Shown piece by piece: positions 24,982-33,850 of a stretch of DNA of 64,000 nt. The stretch lies in NCBI RefSeq assembly GCF_001584185.1, contig NZ_CP013234.1, positions 4,712,001-4,776,000 of the forward strand. The letters are read 5' to 3'. The translations under genes were made by a program, and so were the position numbers. The stretch comes from Collimonas pratensis. Its GTDB lineage: Bacteria > Pseudomonadota > Gammaproteobacteria > Burkholderiales > Burkholderiaceae_D. A model generated the notes under the pieces. The model saw nothing but the letters and a program-made list of their open reading frames with translations, was not told the origin of the DNA and did not search any database. Position 1 is the first letter of the stretch. The number at the start of each line of letters is the position of its first letter.

Positions 24982-25902
24982 ATGTTCGCAAAAATTCACG
25001 CAGTAGCACAGCAAGTCAGCCAGATTGTGGTCGGCAAGGACCATCAGATCCGCCAGGCCCTGGTATGCCTGTTGGCAGGAGGCCATTTACTGATCGAGGA
25101 TGTGCCTGGGGTCGGCAAGACCACCCTGGCGCATGCGCTGGCGATTTCGCTGGGCTTGCGCTTCAATCGCCTGCAGTTCACCAGCGACCTGCTGCCGGCG
25201 GACGTGGTCGGTATTTCGGTGTTCGATCGCGAGAAGAGCGGCTTTGTGTTCCATCCCGGACCGGTGTTCACCCAGGTGCTGCTGGCCGATGAGATCAACC
25301 GCGCCACGCCGAAGACGCAGTCGGCGTTGCTGGAGGCGATGGAAGAGCGCCAGGTGACGGCGGAAGGCGTAACGCGCGACCTGCCGGAACCGTTCTTCGT
25401 CATCGCCACCCAAAATCCCGCGCACCAGGTCGGCACCTTCGCCTTGCCGGAATCGCAGCTGGACCGTTTCCTGATGTGCCTGTCGCTGGGTTATCCGGAC
25501 GCCACGGCGGAGCGCGCGCTGCTGATGGGCGAAGACCGCCGCACCTTGCTGAAATCGCTGGCGCCGCTGATGCAGGCAGCGGAACTGATCGAAGCCAGGC
25601 AAGCCTTGAAACTGATCCATACCTCCAGCGCGCTGGTCGATTATGTCCAGGCGCTGGCGCACGCCTCGCGCCAGAATGGTTTGTTTGCTGAAGGCATGAG
25701 TCCGCGCGCCGCCATCGCGCTGCTGCAGGCGGCGCGCGCCTGGGCTGCGCTGGAGGGGCGCAACCACGTGGTGCCGGAAGATGTGCAGGCGGTCCTGGTG
25801 CCGGTCGCCGCCCATCGCCTGCGGCCGCTCAAAGCCCACACCGGCAGCGCCCTGGGCGCGCGCGACCTGGTATTGCAGCTGATGAAGTCCGTCGCGGTCT
25901 AG
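24982..25902 (+). CDS. MoxR-family AAA+ ATPase
   Basis: A chaperone-like AAA+ ATPase of the MoxR group, usually working with von Willebrand-type proteins on envelope or cofactor maturation. Walker A GVGKT is at 43-47, Walker B LLADEIN at about 100-106, and sensor residues lie in IATQNP. Its 306 residues are the normal length. It is the first gene of a tight cluster with a DUF58 protein, a transglutaminase-like membrane protein and MltB. No strong ribosome-binding site stands before the ATG. Confidence 0.93.
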   Translation: MFAKIHAVAQQVSQIVVGKDHQIRQALVCLLAGGHLLIEDVPGVGKTTLAHALAISLGLRFNRLQFTSDLLPADVVGISVFDREKSGFVFHPGPVFTQVLLADEINRATPKTQSALLEAMEERQVTAEGVTRDLPEPFFVIATQNPAHQVGTFALPESQLDRFLMCLSLGYPDATAERALLMGEDRRTLLKSLAPLMQAAELIEARQALKLIHTSSALVDYVQALAHASRQNGLFAEGMSPRAAIALLQAARAWAALEGRNHVVPEDVQAVLVPVAAHRLRPLKAHTGSALGARDLVLQLMKSVAV

Positions 25903-25915
25903 GCTTCCCTCGGCC

Positions 25916-26917
25916 ATGCTGACGTTCCTGCGCAAGCGCATCCGCCACTGGCTGGACCAGTCCTTGTTCCAGCTGCGAGACGCCGAACCAGGCGAAGTGC
26001 TGCTGACCCAGCGCCGCGTGTTCATCGTGCCGAGCCGGCCTGGACTGGCGTTCGCCTTCATGCTGGTGTTGCTGTTCCTGTGCTCCATCAATTACAACCT
26101 GAGCCTCGGCTTCGGCCTGACCTTCCTGCTGGCCGCATGCGCAGTCATCGACATGCACCTGACCTTCCGCAACCTGGCCTACCTGCATCTGAGCGCAGGC
26201 AAGGCGGCGCCGGTATTTGCCGGCGAAGATGCGCTGTTTGAACTGCATCTGGCAAACCGCCGCAAGCATGCGCGCTATGCGATCTGGCTCGGTTTCATCG
26301 GCCGCGGCATGCCGGCCCTCGAGCGCGCCGCTGACGTGCCGGGACACGGCACCAGCCATCTGACGCTGGCCGTGACCACCAGCCGGCGCGGCTGGCAGCC
26401 AGCGCCCAGGATACGTTTGCGGACGCGCTTTCCGCTTGGCCTGTTGCGCGCCTGGAGCTACTGGCAGCCGGACAGCAAGGCGCTGGTCTACCCGCAGCCG
26501 GAAGAGTCGCTGTCGACGCCGCCGCTGCCGCTGGCGCCTGTCGAAAAAAGCGACGGTAGCGGCGTTGCCGGCCATCAGGACTTTGCCGGTATCCGCAGCT
26601 ACCAGAGCGGCGACTCGCCCAAGCACCTGGCGTGGCGCCAGATCGCCAAGCTGGATACCGAACTCGACGCCAAGCTCATCACCAAGCAATTCGAAGGAGG
26701 CGCCGCCAGCGACCTGTCGATCGATTATGAAGCGCTGCCATACGGCATGCCGGTCGAAAGCAAACTCTCTCGCATGACCCGCTGGATCCTGGAAGCGGAA
26801 GCCCGCCAGCTGCCGTACGCGTTCCGCCTGGGCGACCAGGTCTACGCCGCAGCGCTAGGGCCGGCGCATCAGCGCGCCTGCTTGCGGGCGCTGGCCCTGT
26901 ATGAGGGGCAGCTATGA
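25916..26917 (+). CDS. DUF58 domain membrane protein
   Basis: The usual partner of MoxR ATPases. Two hydrophobic segments lie near residues 40-80 (FAFMLVLLFLCSINYN and FLLAACAVIDMHL). The DUF58 signature occurs as RSYQSGDSPKHLAWR in the second half. Length 333 residues. It starts 13 bp after moxR and its stop overlaps the next start (ATGA), so translation is probably coupled. The biochemical role of the family is not established. Confidence 0.9.
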   Translation: MLTFLRKRIRHWLDQSLFQLRDAEPGEVLLTQRRVFIVPSRPGLAFAFMLVLLFLCSINYNLSLGFGLTFLLAACAVIDMHLTFRNLAYLHLSAGKAAPVFAGEDALFELHLANRRKHARYAIWLGFIGRGMPALERAADVPGHGTSHLTLAVTTSRRGWQPAPRIRLRTRFPLGLLRAWSYWQPDSKALVYPQPEESLSTPPLPLAPVEKSDGSGVAGHQDFAGIRSYQSGDSPKHLAWRQIAKLDTELDAKLITKQFEGGAASDLSIDYEALPYGMPVESKLSRMTRWILEAEARQLPYAFRLGDQVYAAALGPAHQRACLRALALYEGQL

Positions 26918-29061
26918 GCTTCGCCCCCAACACAGCCGCGCTGCAGCAACTCCGCAGCGAACTCGAAAACAAGCCGCTGTTCCGCATTTCCAGCAGCTAC
27001 GTCAAGACCCTGCCGCGCGACAAGAGCGATACCGTGTTGCTGCTGAGCGCTTGCGCCATGGTGCTGCTGCCGCATTTCCTGCATCTGTCCTGGTGGACCT
27101 CGCTGATCTGCGGCGGCCTCTTGCTGTGGCGCGCCTGGATCACCTTGCGCGGCCAGCGCCTGCCACCGCTCTGGTTGCTGATACCGCTGGCGGCGCTGAC
27201 CATGGGCGCGGTCTATCTCGATTACCGCACCTGGCTCGGGCGCGATGCCGGGGTCGCCATGCTGACCCTGCTGCTGACCTTCAAGCTTTTGGAAATGCGC
27301 GCCCGGCGCGATCTGTTCGTGGTGCTGCTGCTGAGCTTCTTCCTGTTGCTCACTACCTTTTTCTATTCGCAGTCGATATTTTCCTTGCTGTGGATGCTTG
27401 CCACGCTGGCGCTACTGCTGACCGCCCAGCTGTCGTTCCAGTACACCGGCACAGTGCCGCCGCTGAGGCAGCGATTGCGCCTGAGTGGCGTGATCCTCGC
27501 CATGGCGCTGCCGCTGACCTTGATCCTGTTCCTGCTGTTCCCGCGGATCCAGGGTCCCTTGTGGGGCTTGCCCGGCGACGCCCATGGCGGCCGCACCGGC
27601 TTGTCCGACAGCATGGCGCCGGGAAATATCTCGCAACTGGCCATGTCCGACGACATCGCCTTCCGCGTCAAATTCACGGCTGCCCCGCCCGCTCCAGCCA
27701 CACGCTACTGGCGCGGCGCCGTCTTGCACGACTTCGACGGCCGCACCTGGACCCAGGGAGAAATCGGCCGCGGCAGCATCGAAACGTCGGGACAATGGCG
27801 GCAGATTTCGCTCAACGCACCAAGCAATCCGGGGATCGAGGTGCACCAGCAAATCACCATGGAACCGAACGGCCAGCGCTGGCTGTTTGCGCTGGAAACG
27901 CCGCAGCAGGTGCCGTCGCTGGAAGGCATCGGGGTCTTGCTGACGGCGGATCACCAGCTGCGCGCCGCGCGCGCCATCGGCGAGCGCGTGCGCTACGACG
28001 TCGTCTCGAATCTCAGCTCGCTGCCGCCATACCAGGTTGATGCCAGGGCCTTGCAGCTGGAGCGCGCGCTGCCGCCCGGCTTCAATCCGCGCACCCAAGA
28101 GTTTGCCGCCATCCTGCGCCGGCAATCGGCCGACGACACAGCGCTGGTGAATGCCGTGCTGGCCTTCTTCCGCCGCGAGAATTTCAGCTATACGCTGGAG
28201 CCGCCGTTGTTGGGCAAGGACAGCGTCGACGATTTCCTGTTTGCCAGCCGCGCCGGCTTTTGCGAACACTATGCCAGCTCCTTCGTGGTGCTGATGCGCG
28301 CCGCCGGCATTCCGGCCCACGTAGTCACCGGTTACCAAGGCGGCGAGATCAACCCGGTCGACGGCATGATGACCGTACGCCAGTCCGACGCCCACGCCTG
28401 GGCCGAAGTCTGGCTGCCGCCGCGCGGCTGGGTCAGGGTCGACCCGACCGCCGCGGTGGCGCCAAGCCGGATCGAAACCCAGCTCAGCAACCTGATGCCG
28501 CGCTCGTTCTTTGGCGATCTGCTGGGCGCCGCTCCCGGCCGTGAAAACTGGTGGTCGGTCGTGAGCAGCGGCGCTGCCCTGCTGCGCGCCAATTGGGAAG
28601 CGCTCGGCAACGGTTGGAACCAATGGGTGCTGAACTACACGCCGGCGCGGCAGATGGGCCTCATGCACTGGCTCGGCTTCGACCAGATGGACTGGCGTAC
28701 CCTGAGCATGTTGATGCTGGCGATCGGCGCCGTGGCGGTCGCCAGCGTCACGCTGCCTTTGCTGCTGGCGCGAAACAAGAGCAGGCCGCTCGATGCGGTA
28801 TACTCCTCGCTGTGCGCGCAGATGGGGCGACGCGGCCTGGCTCGGAACAAATACGAAGGCCCCACGACTTACGGCCGCCGCCTGTGCGCCAGCGATTCGC
28901 CGCTGGCGCCGCAGGTCAAGATTGCGGTACAGCGCTTTATCGCCTTGTACGAAGCGCTGCAGTATGGCGCCGAATCCGGCAACGGGCCGCACAACAAAGC
29001 GCCCACGCATCTAAAAGCACAACTGGCCCAACTCAAATTACTGCTCTCCCAATGTCGATGA
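26914..29061 (+). CDS. tgpA: Transglutaminase-like membrane protein (TgpA/DUF3488 type)
   Basis: A membrane protein of 715 residues with at least five predicted transmembrane segments in the first 210, then a periplasmic transglutaminase-like domain. Its Cys-His-Asp triad is visible in AGFCEHYAS, SDAHAWAEVW and VDPTAA (about residues 445-515). One more transmembrane segment (MLMLAIGAVAVASVTLPLLL) is followed by a DUF4129-like C-terminal tail. In Pseudomonas the TgpA family is linked to growth and envelope function. The gene overlaps the DUF58 gene by 4 bp and mltB downstream, which implies co-regulation of cell-wall work. Confidence 0.92.
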   Translation: MSFAPNTAALQQLRSELENKPLFRISSSYVKTLPRDKSDTVLLLSACAMVLLPHFLHLSWWTSLICGGLLLWRAWITLRGQRLPPLWLLIPLAALTMGAVYLDYRTWLGRDAGVAMLTLLLTFKLLEMRARRDLFVVLLLSFFLLLTTFFYSQSIFSLLWMLATLALLLTAQLSFQYTGTVPPLRQRLRLSGVILAMALPLTLILFLLFPRIQGPLWGLPGDAHGGRTGLSDSMAPGNISQLAMSDDIAFRVKFTAAPPAPATRYWRGAVLHDFDGRTWTQGEIGRGSIETSGQWRQISLNAPSNPGIEVHQQITMEPNGQRWLFALETPQQVPSLEGIGVLLTADHQLRAARAIGERVRYDVVSNLSSLPPYQVDARALQLERALPPGFNPRTQEFAAILRRQSADDTALVNAVLAFFRRENFSYTLEPPLLGKDSVDDFLFASRAGFCEHYASSFVVLMRAAGIPAHVVTGYQGGEINPVDGMMTVRQSDAHAWAEVWLPPRGWVRVDPTAAVAPSRIETQLSNLMPRSFFGDLLGAAPGRENWWSVVSSGAALLRANWEALGNGWNQWVLNYTPARQMGLMHWLGFDQMDWRTLSMLMLAIGAVAVASVTLPLLLARNKSRPLDAVYSSLCAQMGRRGLARNKYEGPTTYGRRLCASDSPLAPQVKIAVQRFIALYEALQYGAESGNGPHNKAPTHLKAQLAQLKLLLSQCR

Positions 29062-30182
29062 AATCAACTGTCCGTCTCCACACCATCGCTCAGCTGTGCG
29101 CTCTCGCCGTGGCGCTCAGCATCAGTCCTAATCTGCTGGCGCAGCAAAGCAGCAGCGGCAAAGCCAGCGCCGCCAAGGTCAGCGTGCGCAAAGCCATGAA
29201 TAACGCCGACGATGGCGAAATGGCCAATTTCGCCGACTGGAAAGAAGTCTCCGCATTCATCGACCAGATGGTCGAGAAGCATGGTTTCGACCGCGCTGAA
29301 CTGGTGACCATGTTCAACAAGGTGCGCTATGTCGACAGCGCCATCCAGCTGATGAAGCCGGCGCCCGCCAGCAAGCCGAAAAACTGGGCGGCCTACCGCG
29401 CGCGCTTTGTCGAGCCGGTGCGGATCCAGGCCGGCGTCGATTTCTGGAATACCTATGCTGACGCCCTGAGCCGGGCCGAGGCGCAATATGGCGTGCCGGC
29501 CGAAGTCATCGTCGGCATCATCGGCGTGGAAACCGTGTACGGCCGCAATGTCGGCAGCTTCCGGGTGATGGACGCCATCACCACGCTGGCCTTCGATTAC
29601 CCCAACACCCCGACACGCGAAGCGCGCATGGACTTCTTCCGCCGTGAGCTGGAAAGCACCCTGCTGTACGCCCGGGAATCCGGCATCGATCCCTTCACCT
29701 TGCTGGGCTCGTATGCCGGGGCAATCGGCTGGCCGCAGTTCATGCCGAGCAGCATTCGCCAGTACGGCGTGGATTTTGACGGCAAGGGCAGGATCGACCT
29801 GCGCAACTCGCCAGTAGATGCGATTGGCAGCGTCGCCCATTACCTGGCCGAGCATGGCTGGAAAAGCGGCATGCCGATCGTCTTCCCGGTCACCTTGTCG
29901 ACCGACACCAGCGCTGAAAACCGCTGGCAGGCATTTATCGGACAAGGGCTGGAAGCCAAGTATTCGCTGGATGAGCTGATCGCGGCCGGCGTAGTGCCGG
30001 GCGTGGTGTTGCCAGGCGATATGCGTTTCGGCCTGATCGACCTGCAGAATGGCCAGAATCCGGCCGAGTACTGGATCGGCACCGATAATTTCTACGCCAT
30101 CACGCAATATAACCGCAGCTTCTTTTACGCGATGTCGGTGGTCGATCTCGGGCGCGCGGTCAGAGTGGCGCGCACGCAGTAA
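29052..30182 (+). CDS. mltB: Membrane-bound lytic murein transglycosylase B
   Basis: Cleaves the MurNAc-GlcNAc bond of peptidoglycan with formation of anhydro-MurNAc. The SLT-type fold is indicated by the catalytic Glu in IIGVETVYGRN and by YAGAIGWPQFMPSS. The N-terminus has a signal peptide (CALAVALSISPNLLAQ) with no clear lipobox Cys, so it may be soluble periplasmic. Two in-frame starts overlap the tgpA stop: ATG 29052 and ATG 29058; the second forms an ATGA overlap. Length is 376 or 374 residues. Position at the end of the moxR operon fits a cell-wall remodelling role. Confidence 0.93.
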   Translation: MSMKSTVRLHTIAQLCALAVALSISPNLLAQQSSSGKASAAKVSVRKAMNNADDGEMANFADWKEVSAFIDQMVEKHGFDRAELVTMFNKVRYVDSAIQLMKPAPASKPKNWAAYRARFVEPVRIQAGVDFWNTYADALSRAEAQYGVPAEVIVGIIGVETVYGRNVGSFRVMDAITTLAFDYPNTPTREARMDFFRRELESTLLYARESGIDPFTLLGSYAGAIGWPQFMPSSIRQYGVDFDGKGRIDLRNSPVDAIGSVAHYLAEHGWKSGMPIVFPVTLSTDTSAENRWQAFIGQGLEAKYSLDELIAAGVVPGVVLPGDMRFGLIDLQNGQNPAEYWIGTDNFYAITQYNRSFFYAMSVVDLGRAVRVARTQ

Positions 30183-30210
30183 TCGGCGAGGTGCTAGGTG
30201 CTGCCAGCGG

Positions 30211-30747
30211 TCAAGGATTACTGACGCTCAGTTCAACTTCAACGGTCTGGTTGTTGGCGCTTAGCCAGATCTGCGCATCCTGGATGGTGCACTGCAGCTG
30301 CATGTTGCGCTGGGCGAAACCGGTCAGGGCTTCGCTGCTGGCGGCGGCGATATTGATGACGGTCAGGTTGCGCGCACGCGCCACCTTGCTGGCAATCTGA
30401 TTCCACCAGATATGGCTGGTGCTGCTATAGCTGTACACCACCACTTGCGCAGCGCGTCCGCATGCCTTGAGGATGCGCTTTTCGTCCGGCTGGCCGACTT
30501 CGATCCAGAGATCGATGGCGCCGGTCAGATCCTTGGCCCACAAATCCGGTTCTTCTGCGTCTGACAGGCCCTTGCCGAATACCAGGGCGGCCGAGGCGTG
30601 ACGGGCAAACGCCAGCAGGCGCACCATCATGCGCTCATCGGTTTCCGAGGGATGGCGAGCCAAGGTCAAGGCATGTTCCTGGTAGTAATGCCTGTCCATA
30701 TCGGCAATTTGCAGATCGGCTTTAAAAATAGTTGCTTTAAGGGCCAT
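30211..30747 (-). CDS. yaeQ: YaeQ family protein
   Basis: A conserved protein of the PD-(D/E)XK-like YaeQ family, 178 residues. Family landmarks are MALKATIFKA at the start, LTLARHPSETDERMMVRLLA, IDLWIEVGQPDEKRI, and TIQDAQIWLS near the end. The role is not settled: once proposed as a transcription antiterminator through RfaH suppression, later doubted. Start ATG 30745-30747 is chosen because AGGCG precedes it and it matches the family start; the frame is open ten codons further. It converges with mltB, 28 bp apart. Confidence 0.92.
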   Translation of the reverse strand: MALKATIFKADLQIADMDRHYYQEHALTLARHPSETDERMMVRLLAFARHASAALVFGKGLSDAEEPDLWAKDLTGAIDLWIEVGQPDEKRILKACGRAAQVVVYSYSSTSHIWWNQIASKVARARNLTVINIAAASSEALTGFAQRNMQLQCTIQDAQIWLSANNQTVEVELSVSNP

Positions 30748-30933
30748 AACGCCTATTGTTATATAAAGATGAATCAAACCCGGTGTGTCGCACTCACGGG
30801 ATCGGAAGAATAACCCGATTTGGCGCCACGAGAAATATAAATGACCGCCGGCACGGCGGCACTGGCAGGGCTTGATGCCGCAGCATTCAGCCCTATATTG
30901 TATAAATTGTTTACAAATGTTATCTCATATTTA

Positions 30934-31518
30934 ATGAAAACTGCTTCCCCTACAGCAACAACAGCATTCACCAGCGAAGTAATCGCTCACACCAAGGTGT
31001 GGCTGGAGCGTGCCGTGATCGGGCTCAACCTCTGCCCGTTTGCCAAGGCCGTGCATATCAAGGATCAGATCCGCTATGTCGTCAGCAGCGCGCAAACGCC
31101 TGAAGAACTGATGGCGGACCTGGTCAGGGAACTGGAATTCCTGCAGGAAGCCGATCCGGCCAAGATTGACACTACTTTGCTGATTCACCCGGATGTCTTG
31201 CGCAACTTCCTGGACTATAACGATTTTCTCGATGTTGCCGATGCCGCGGTCGATGAACTCGATCTTAGCGGCGAGATCCAGGTGGCCAGTTTTCATCCCG
31301 AATATCAGTTTGCCGACACCGACATCGACGATATCAGCAACTATACCAATCGCTCGCCCTACCCGACTTTGCATCTGTTACGTGAAGCCAGCGTGGAGCG
31401 CGCGGTCGATGCCTTCCCGGAGGCCTCGGAAATATTCGACAAGAACATGCAAACCCTGGAGCAACTTGGATTGGACGGCTGGCAGAAAATATTAGGGGAG
31501 GAACAAAAACAAGCTTGA
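30934..31518 (+). CDS. DUF1415 domain protein
   Basis: A conserved proteobacterial protein of unknown function, 194 residues. Recognisable by WLERAVIGLNLCPFAKA and by FHPEYQFADTDIDDISNYTN followed by RSPYPTLHLLREASVE. The start is ATG 30934, which fits the family; the frame is open 31 codons further upstream but that part (LAGLDAAAFSPILYKLF) looks non-family. No clear ribosome-binding site precedes the ATG, and the upstream DNA is AT-rich and promoter-like. Confidence 0.85.
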   Translation: MKTASPTATTAFTSEVIAHTKVWLERAVIGLNLCPFAKAVHIKDQIRYVVSSAQTPEELMADLVRELEFLQEADPAKIDTTLLIHPDVLRNFLDYNDFLDVADAAVDELDLSGEIQVASFHPEYQFADTDIDDISNYTNRSPYPTLHLLREASVERAVDAFPEASEIFDKNMQTLEQLGLDGWQKILGEEQKQA

Positions 31519-31762
31519 TTTGATGCCTTACAGATAGACTATTGTTGCAAAAATGGTATTTTTCATGATTTTTTACGGAAAGTTACCAAATAGTAATAGA
31601 CATCGTAACAAGAAAATTTTAAATTGAGCTTGTGCAACTTATTTGTATATTTGGTCACTAAACAGATGTACCTTGTTTGTTACCAACCGAACGTACAAGA
31701 CGCTGTGCAATGTACTTAGCTGTAACTGTAGTTCCATGAAGAAATAAATAGGGAGTTTCTTT

Positions 31763-31792
31763 ATGAAAAAAATGTGCTCAAAATCAGTATAA
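31763..31792 (+). CDS. Possible 9-residue leader ORF
   Basis: ATG at 31763 after GGGAG (31751-31755, 7-bp spacing) encodes MKKMCSKSV and stops at TAA. Too short to support by content; the ribosome-binding site is the only evidence. The TAA overlaps a TATAAA-like box, so either reading could be the real one. Confidence 0.2.
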   Translation: MKKMCSKSV

Positions 31793-31836
31793 AATACGGC
31801 GACTTATAAGTTTGCCAATAAAACTGGGAGGTGCAC

Positions 31837-31887
31837 TTGGTAATAGTTTTGTACTTATTGCGCAACCACTTCCCAAATATCAACTAG
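31837..31887 (+). CDS. Possible 16-residue leader ORF (TTG start)
   Basis: A strong GGGAGG at 31826-31831 precedes TTG 31837, giving MVIVLYLLRNHFPNIN and TAG at 31885-31887, 20 bp before the helix-turn-helix gene. A Shine-Dalgarno this strong without another use is notable. Confidence 0.25.
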   Translation: MVIVLYLLRNHFPNIN

Positions 31888-31907
31888 GATAACGGAATCA
31901 ATTGATT

Positions 31908-32246
31908 ATGACTATTAACACTACCCCAGACGCACCAATCAGCAACAAGCTTGATGAACAAGTGACCTATGATCCAAATCACTTGCTCGATTCGCTCATC
32001 GACAAGTTGCACTTGAAGAACGATGCGGCTCTCTCGCGCTCACTTGAAGTGGCGCCACCGGTCATCAGTAAAATCCGCCATCGCCGCTTGCCGGTTGGCG
32101 CTTCGCTGCTGATCCGCATGCACGAAGTCAGCGACCTGACGATCCGTGAGCTGCGCGCCTTGATGGGTGACCGTCGCGAAAAATTCCGTATCAGCGACAA
32201 GCAGTTCAAGCCAAAGAGCAAGATCGAAGCCGAAAAGCTGAAGTAA
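31908..32246 (+). CDS. Small helix-turn-helix protein, Cro/CI-like
   Basis: A 112-residue protein with a probable DNA-binding core at residues about 25-85: LIDKLHLKNDAALSRSLEV followed by PPVISKIRHRRLPVGASLL is a Cro/CI-type helix-turn-helix pattern. The tail is basic (RISDKQFKPKSKIEAEKLK). I cannot name it; similar small regulators are widespread in Oxalobacteraceae and Burkholderiales. A TTG two codons upstream is possible. It converges with cysM, so the gene is a stand-alone unit with its own long upstream region. Confidence 0.75.
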   Translation: MTINTTPDAPISNKLDEQVTYDPNHLLDSLIDKLHLKNDAALSRSLEVAPPVISKIRHRRLPVGASLLIRMHEVSDLTIRELRALMGDRREKFRISDKQFKPKSKIEAEKLK

Positions 32247-32294
32247 TCAGCATGCCGGCTCCCTTCCCTGTCTAGAGCGCTGCTTGCAGCCGCT

Positions 32295-33197
32295 TTAGGC
32301 GGGGAAAACGCCTGTGGAAAGATAGCGGTCGCCGCGATCGCAGACGACGAACACAATCGTCGCGTTTTCTACTTGCTGTGAAATCCGTAACGCTACCTCG
32401 CAAGCCCCTGCTGCGGATATCCCGCAGAAAATCCCCTCTTCACTCGCCAGCCTGCGCGCCATGTGCTCGGATGCCGCCTGACTGACTGATTCCGTCTGGT
32501 CGACTCGGGAATGATCGAATATTTTCGGCAAATAGGCTTCCGGCCATTTCCGGATACCGGGAATCTGCGAACCTTCTTCCGGCTGCGCACCGATGATGCG
32601 GATAGCCGGGTTCTGTTCTTTCAGATAGGTAGAGACGCCCATGATGGTGCCGGTGGTGCCCATGGCGCTGACAAAATGGGTGATCCGTCCTTGAGTGTCG
32701 CGCCAAATCTCAGGACCGGTGGTTTCGTAATGCGCCAGTGGATTGTCAGGATTGGCAAACTGGTCGAGGATCAGTCCTTCACCATCCTTCTGCATCTTTT
32801 CGGCCAGGTCGCGCGCATATTCCATGCCGCCGGTCTTCGGCGTCAGGATGATCTTGGCGCCGTAGGCCGCCATGCTCTGGCGCCGTTCCTCGCTCAGGTT
32901 CTCTGGCATCAGCAACACCATCTTGTAGCCGCGCATGGCGGCCACCATCGCCAGTGCAATGCCGGTATTGCCGCTGGTAGCCTCGATCAGGGTGTCGCCA
33001 GGCTTGATCTGGCCGCGCGCTTCGGCGTGCTTGATCATCGATAGCGCCGGCCGGTCTTTCACGGAACCGGCGGGATTATTGCCTTCCATCTTGCCCAGGA
33101 TGACGTTATTGCGCTGCGCGGCATCGCTGCCGGGAATACGTTTGAGTTGGACCAGGGGGGTATTGCCGATGGTGTCTTCGATAGTCAGATAAGGCAT
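32295..33197 (-). CDS. cysM: Cysteine synthase B
   Basis: PLP-dependent synthesis of cysteine from O-acetylserine and sulfide or thiosulfate. PLP-binding Lys is K47 in GSVKDR; the phosphate-binding loop SGNTGIALA and substrate loop follow. The start MPYLTIEDTIGNTPLVQLKR and 300-residue length match CysM rather than CysK. A single gene, followed by comEA-like on the same strand 164 bp downstream with no obvious link. Confidence 0.93.
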   Translation of the reverse strand: MPYLTIEDTIGNTPLVQLKRIPGSDAAQRNNVILGKMEGNNPAGSVKDRPALSMIKHAEARGQIKPGDTLIEATSGNTGIALAMVAAMRGYKMVLLMPENLSEERRQSMAAYGAKIILTPKTGGMEYARDLAEKMQKDGEGLILDQFANPDNPLAHYETTGPEIWRDTQGRITHFVSAMGTTGTIMGVSTYLKEQNPAIRIIGAQPEEGSQIPGIRKWPEAYLPKIFDHSRVDQTESVSQAASEHMARRLASEEGIFCGISAAGACEVALRISQQVENATIVFVVCDRGDRYLSTGVFPA

Positions 33198-33361
33198 AGT
33201 GTGCGATCAGGCGTGGTGTACAAAGAACCCATTTTAATATGAGACTTTGCTACGCGTATGAAAGCCTGATAAACCGCCAGCCGGGAACGGCATGAAAACC
33301 GGGCGGAGATCAAGGCGGATTGGGGAAGCCCAACCCAACTCTCGATCTCCCGCCGGCCAGC

Positions 33362-33688
33362 CTATTTGGGCTTGGCCGCAGCCTTTGCGGCCACCTTGGC
33401 CGGGGGCGCTGCCGCAGCATCGCCCTTGGCCTTGCCGTTCACCTGCAGGCCGGCTTGCGACAGCTTGACGGCCTTTTTCTCGCCGATGCCCTGCACACGG
33501 CTTTCAAAGTCGCTCCAGTCCTTGAAATTGCCGCCCTTAGTGCGTTCGTCGATGATCCGTTTGGCGGTGCTTGCGCCTATGCCTTTGATGCCGTCCAGCG
33601 CGGCGGCATCGCCTTTGTTGACATCGACCTGGGCAAAGCTGGCGGACGCCATCAATATGCAAATTATCAGCAATAATTTCTTCAGCAT
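33362..33688 (-). CDS. ComEA-type helix-hairpin-helix DNA-binding protein
   Basis: A 108-residue exported protein: signal peptide MLKKLLLIICILMASASFAQ, then a helix-hairpin-helix pair (VDVNKGDAAALDGIKGIGAS, and DFESRVQGIGEKKAVKLSQ) and an Ala/Lys-rich tail. ComEA proteins bind incoming DNA in the periplasm during transformation. No other competence gene is nearby, so a role in DNA uptake is inference from the family. Confidence 0.85.
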   Translation of the reverse strand: MLKKLLLIICILMASASFAQVDVNKGDAAALDGIKGIGASTAKRIIDERTKGGNFKDWSDFESRVQGIGEKKAVKLSQAGLQVNGKAKGDAAAAPPAKVAAKAAAKPK

Positions 33689-33850
33689 TTCGTCTATCTC
33701 CCGTAAGTGTTGGCGACTAAAAAATCAATCGGACGCGAAAACGTCCAATTAATTATAGTCACGCACAAACGAAAAATTGACATTTACACCACAAACAAGA
33801 ATTGACTTATCCTGGACTTGTAGCGCCTGCTGCGCGTTCGCACTCCCACA

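Larger units (their letters stand above)
31519..31907. other. Regulatory gap before the helix-turn-helix gene
   Basis: 389 bp, AT-rich, without a normal-size gene. It holds TATAAAAT at 31788-31795 and two very short frames with good ribosome-binding sites (31763-31792 and 31837-31887), described separately. Confidence 0.5.

Noticed and set aside
28551..29051. Upstream extension of the mltB frame by 167 codons
   Set aside because: Overlaps the transglutaminase gene and is its shadow; MltB begins with a signal peptide at 29052 or 29058.
33198..33361. A GC-rich imperfect hairpin between cysM and the comEA-like gene as a terminator
   Set aside because: The stem has several mismatches and no T tract follows; not strong enough to annotate.
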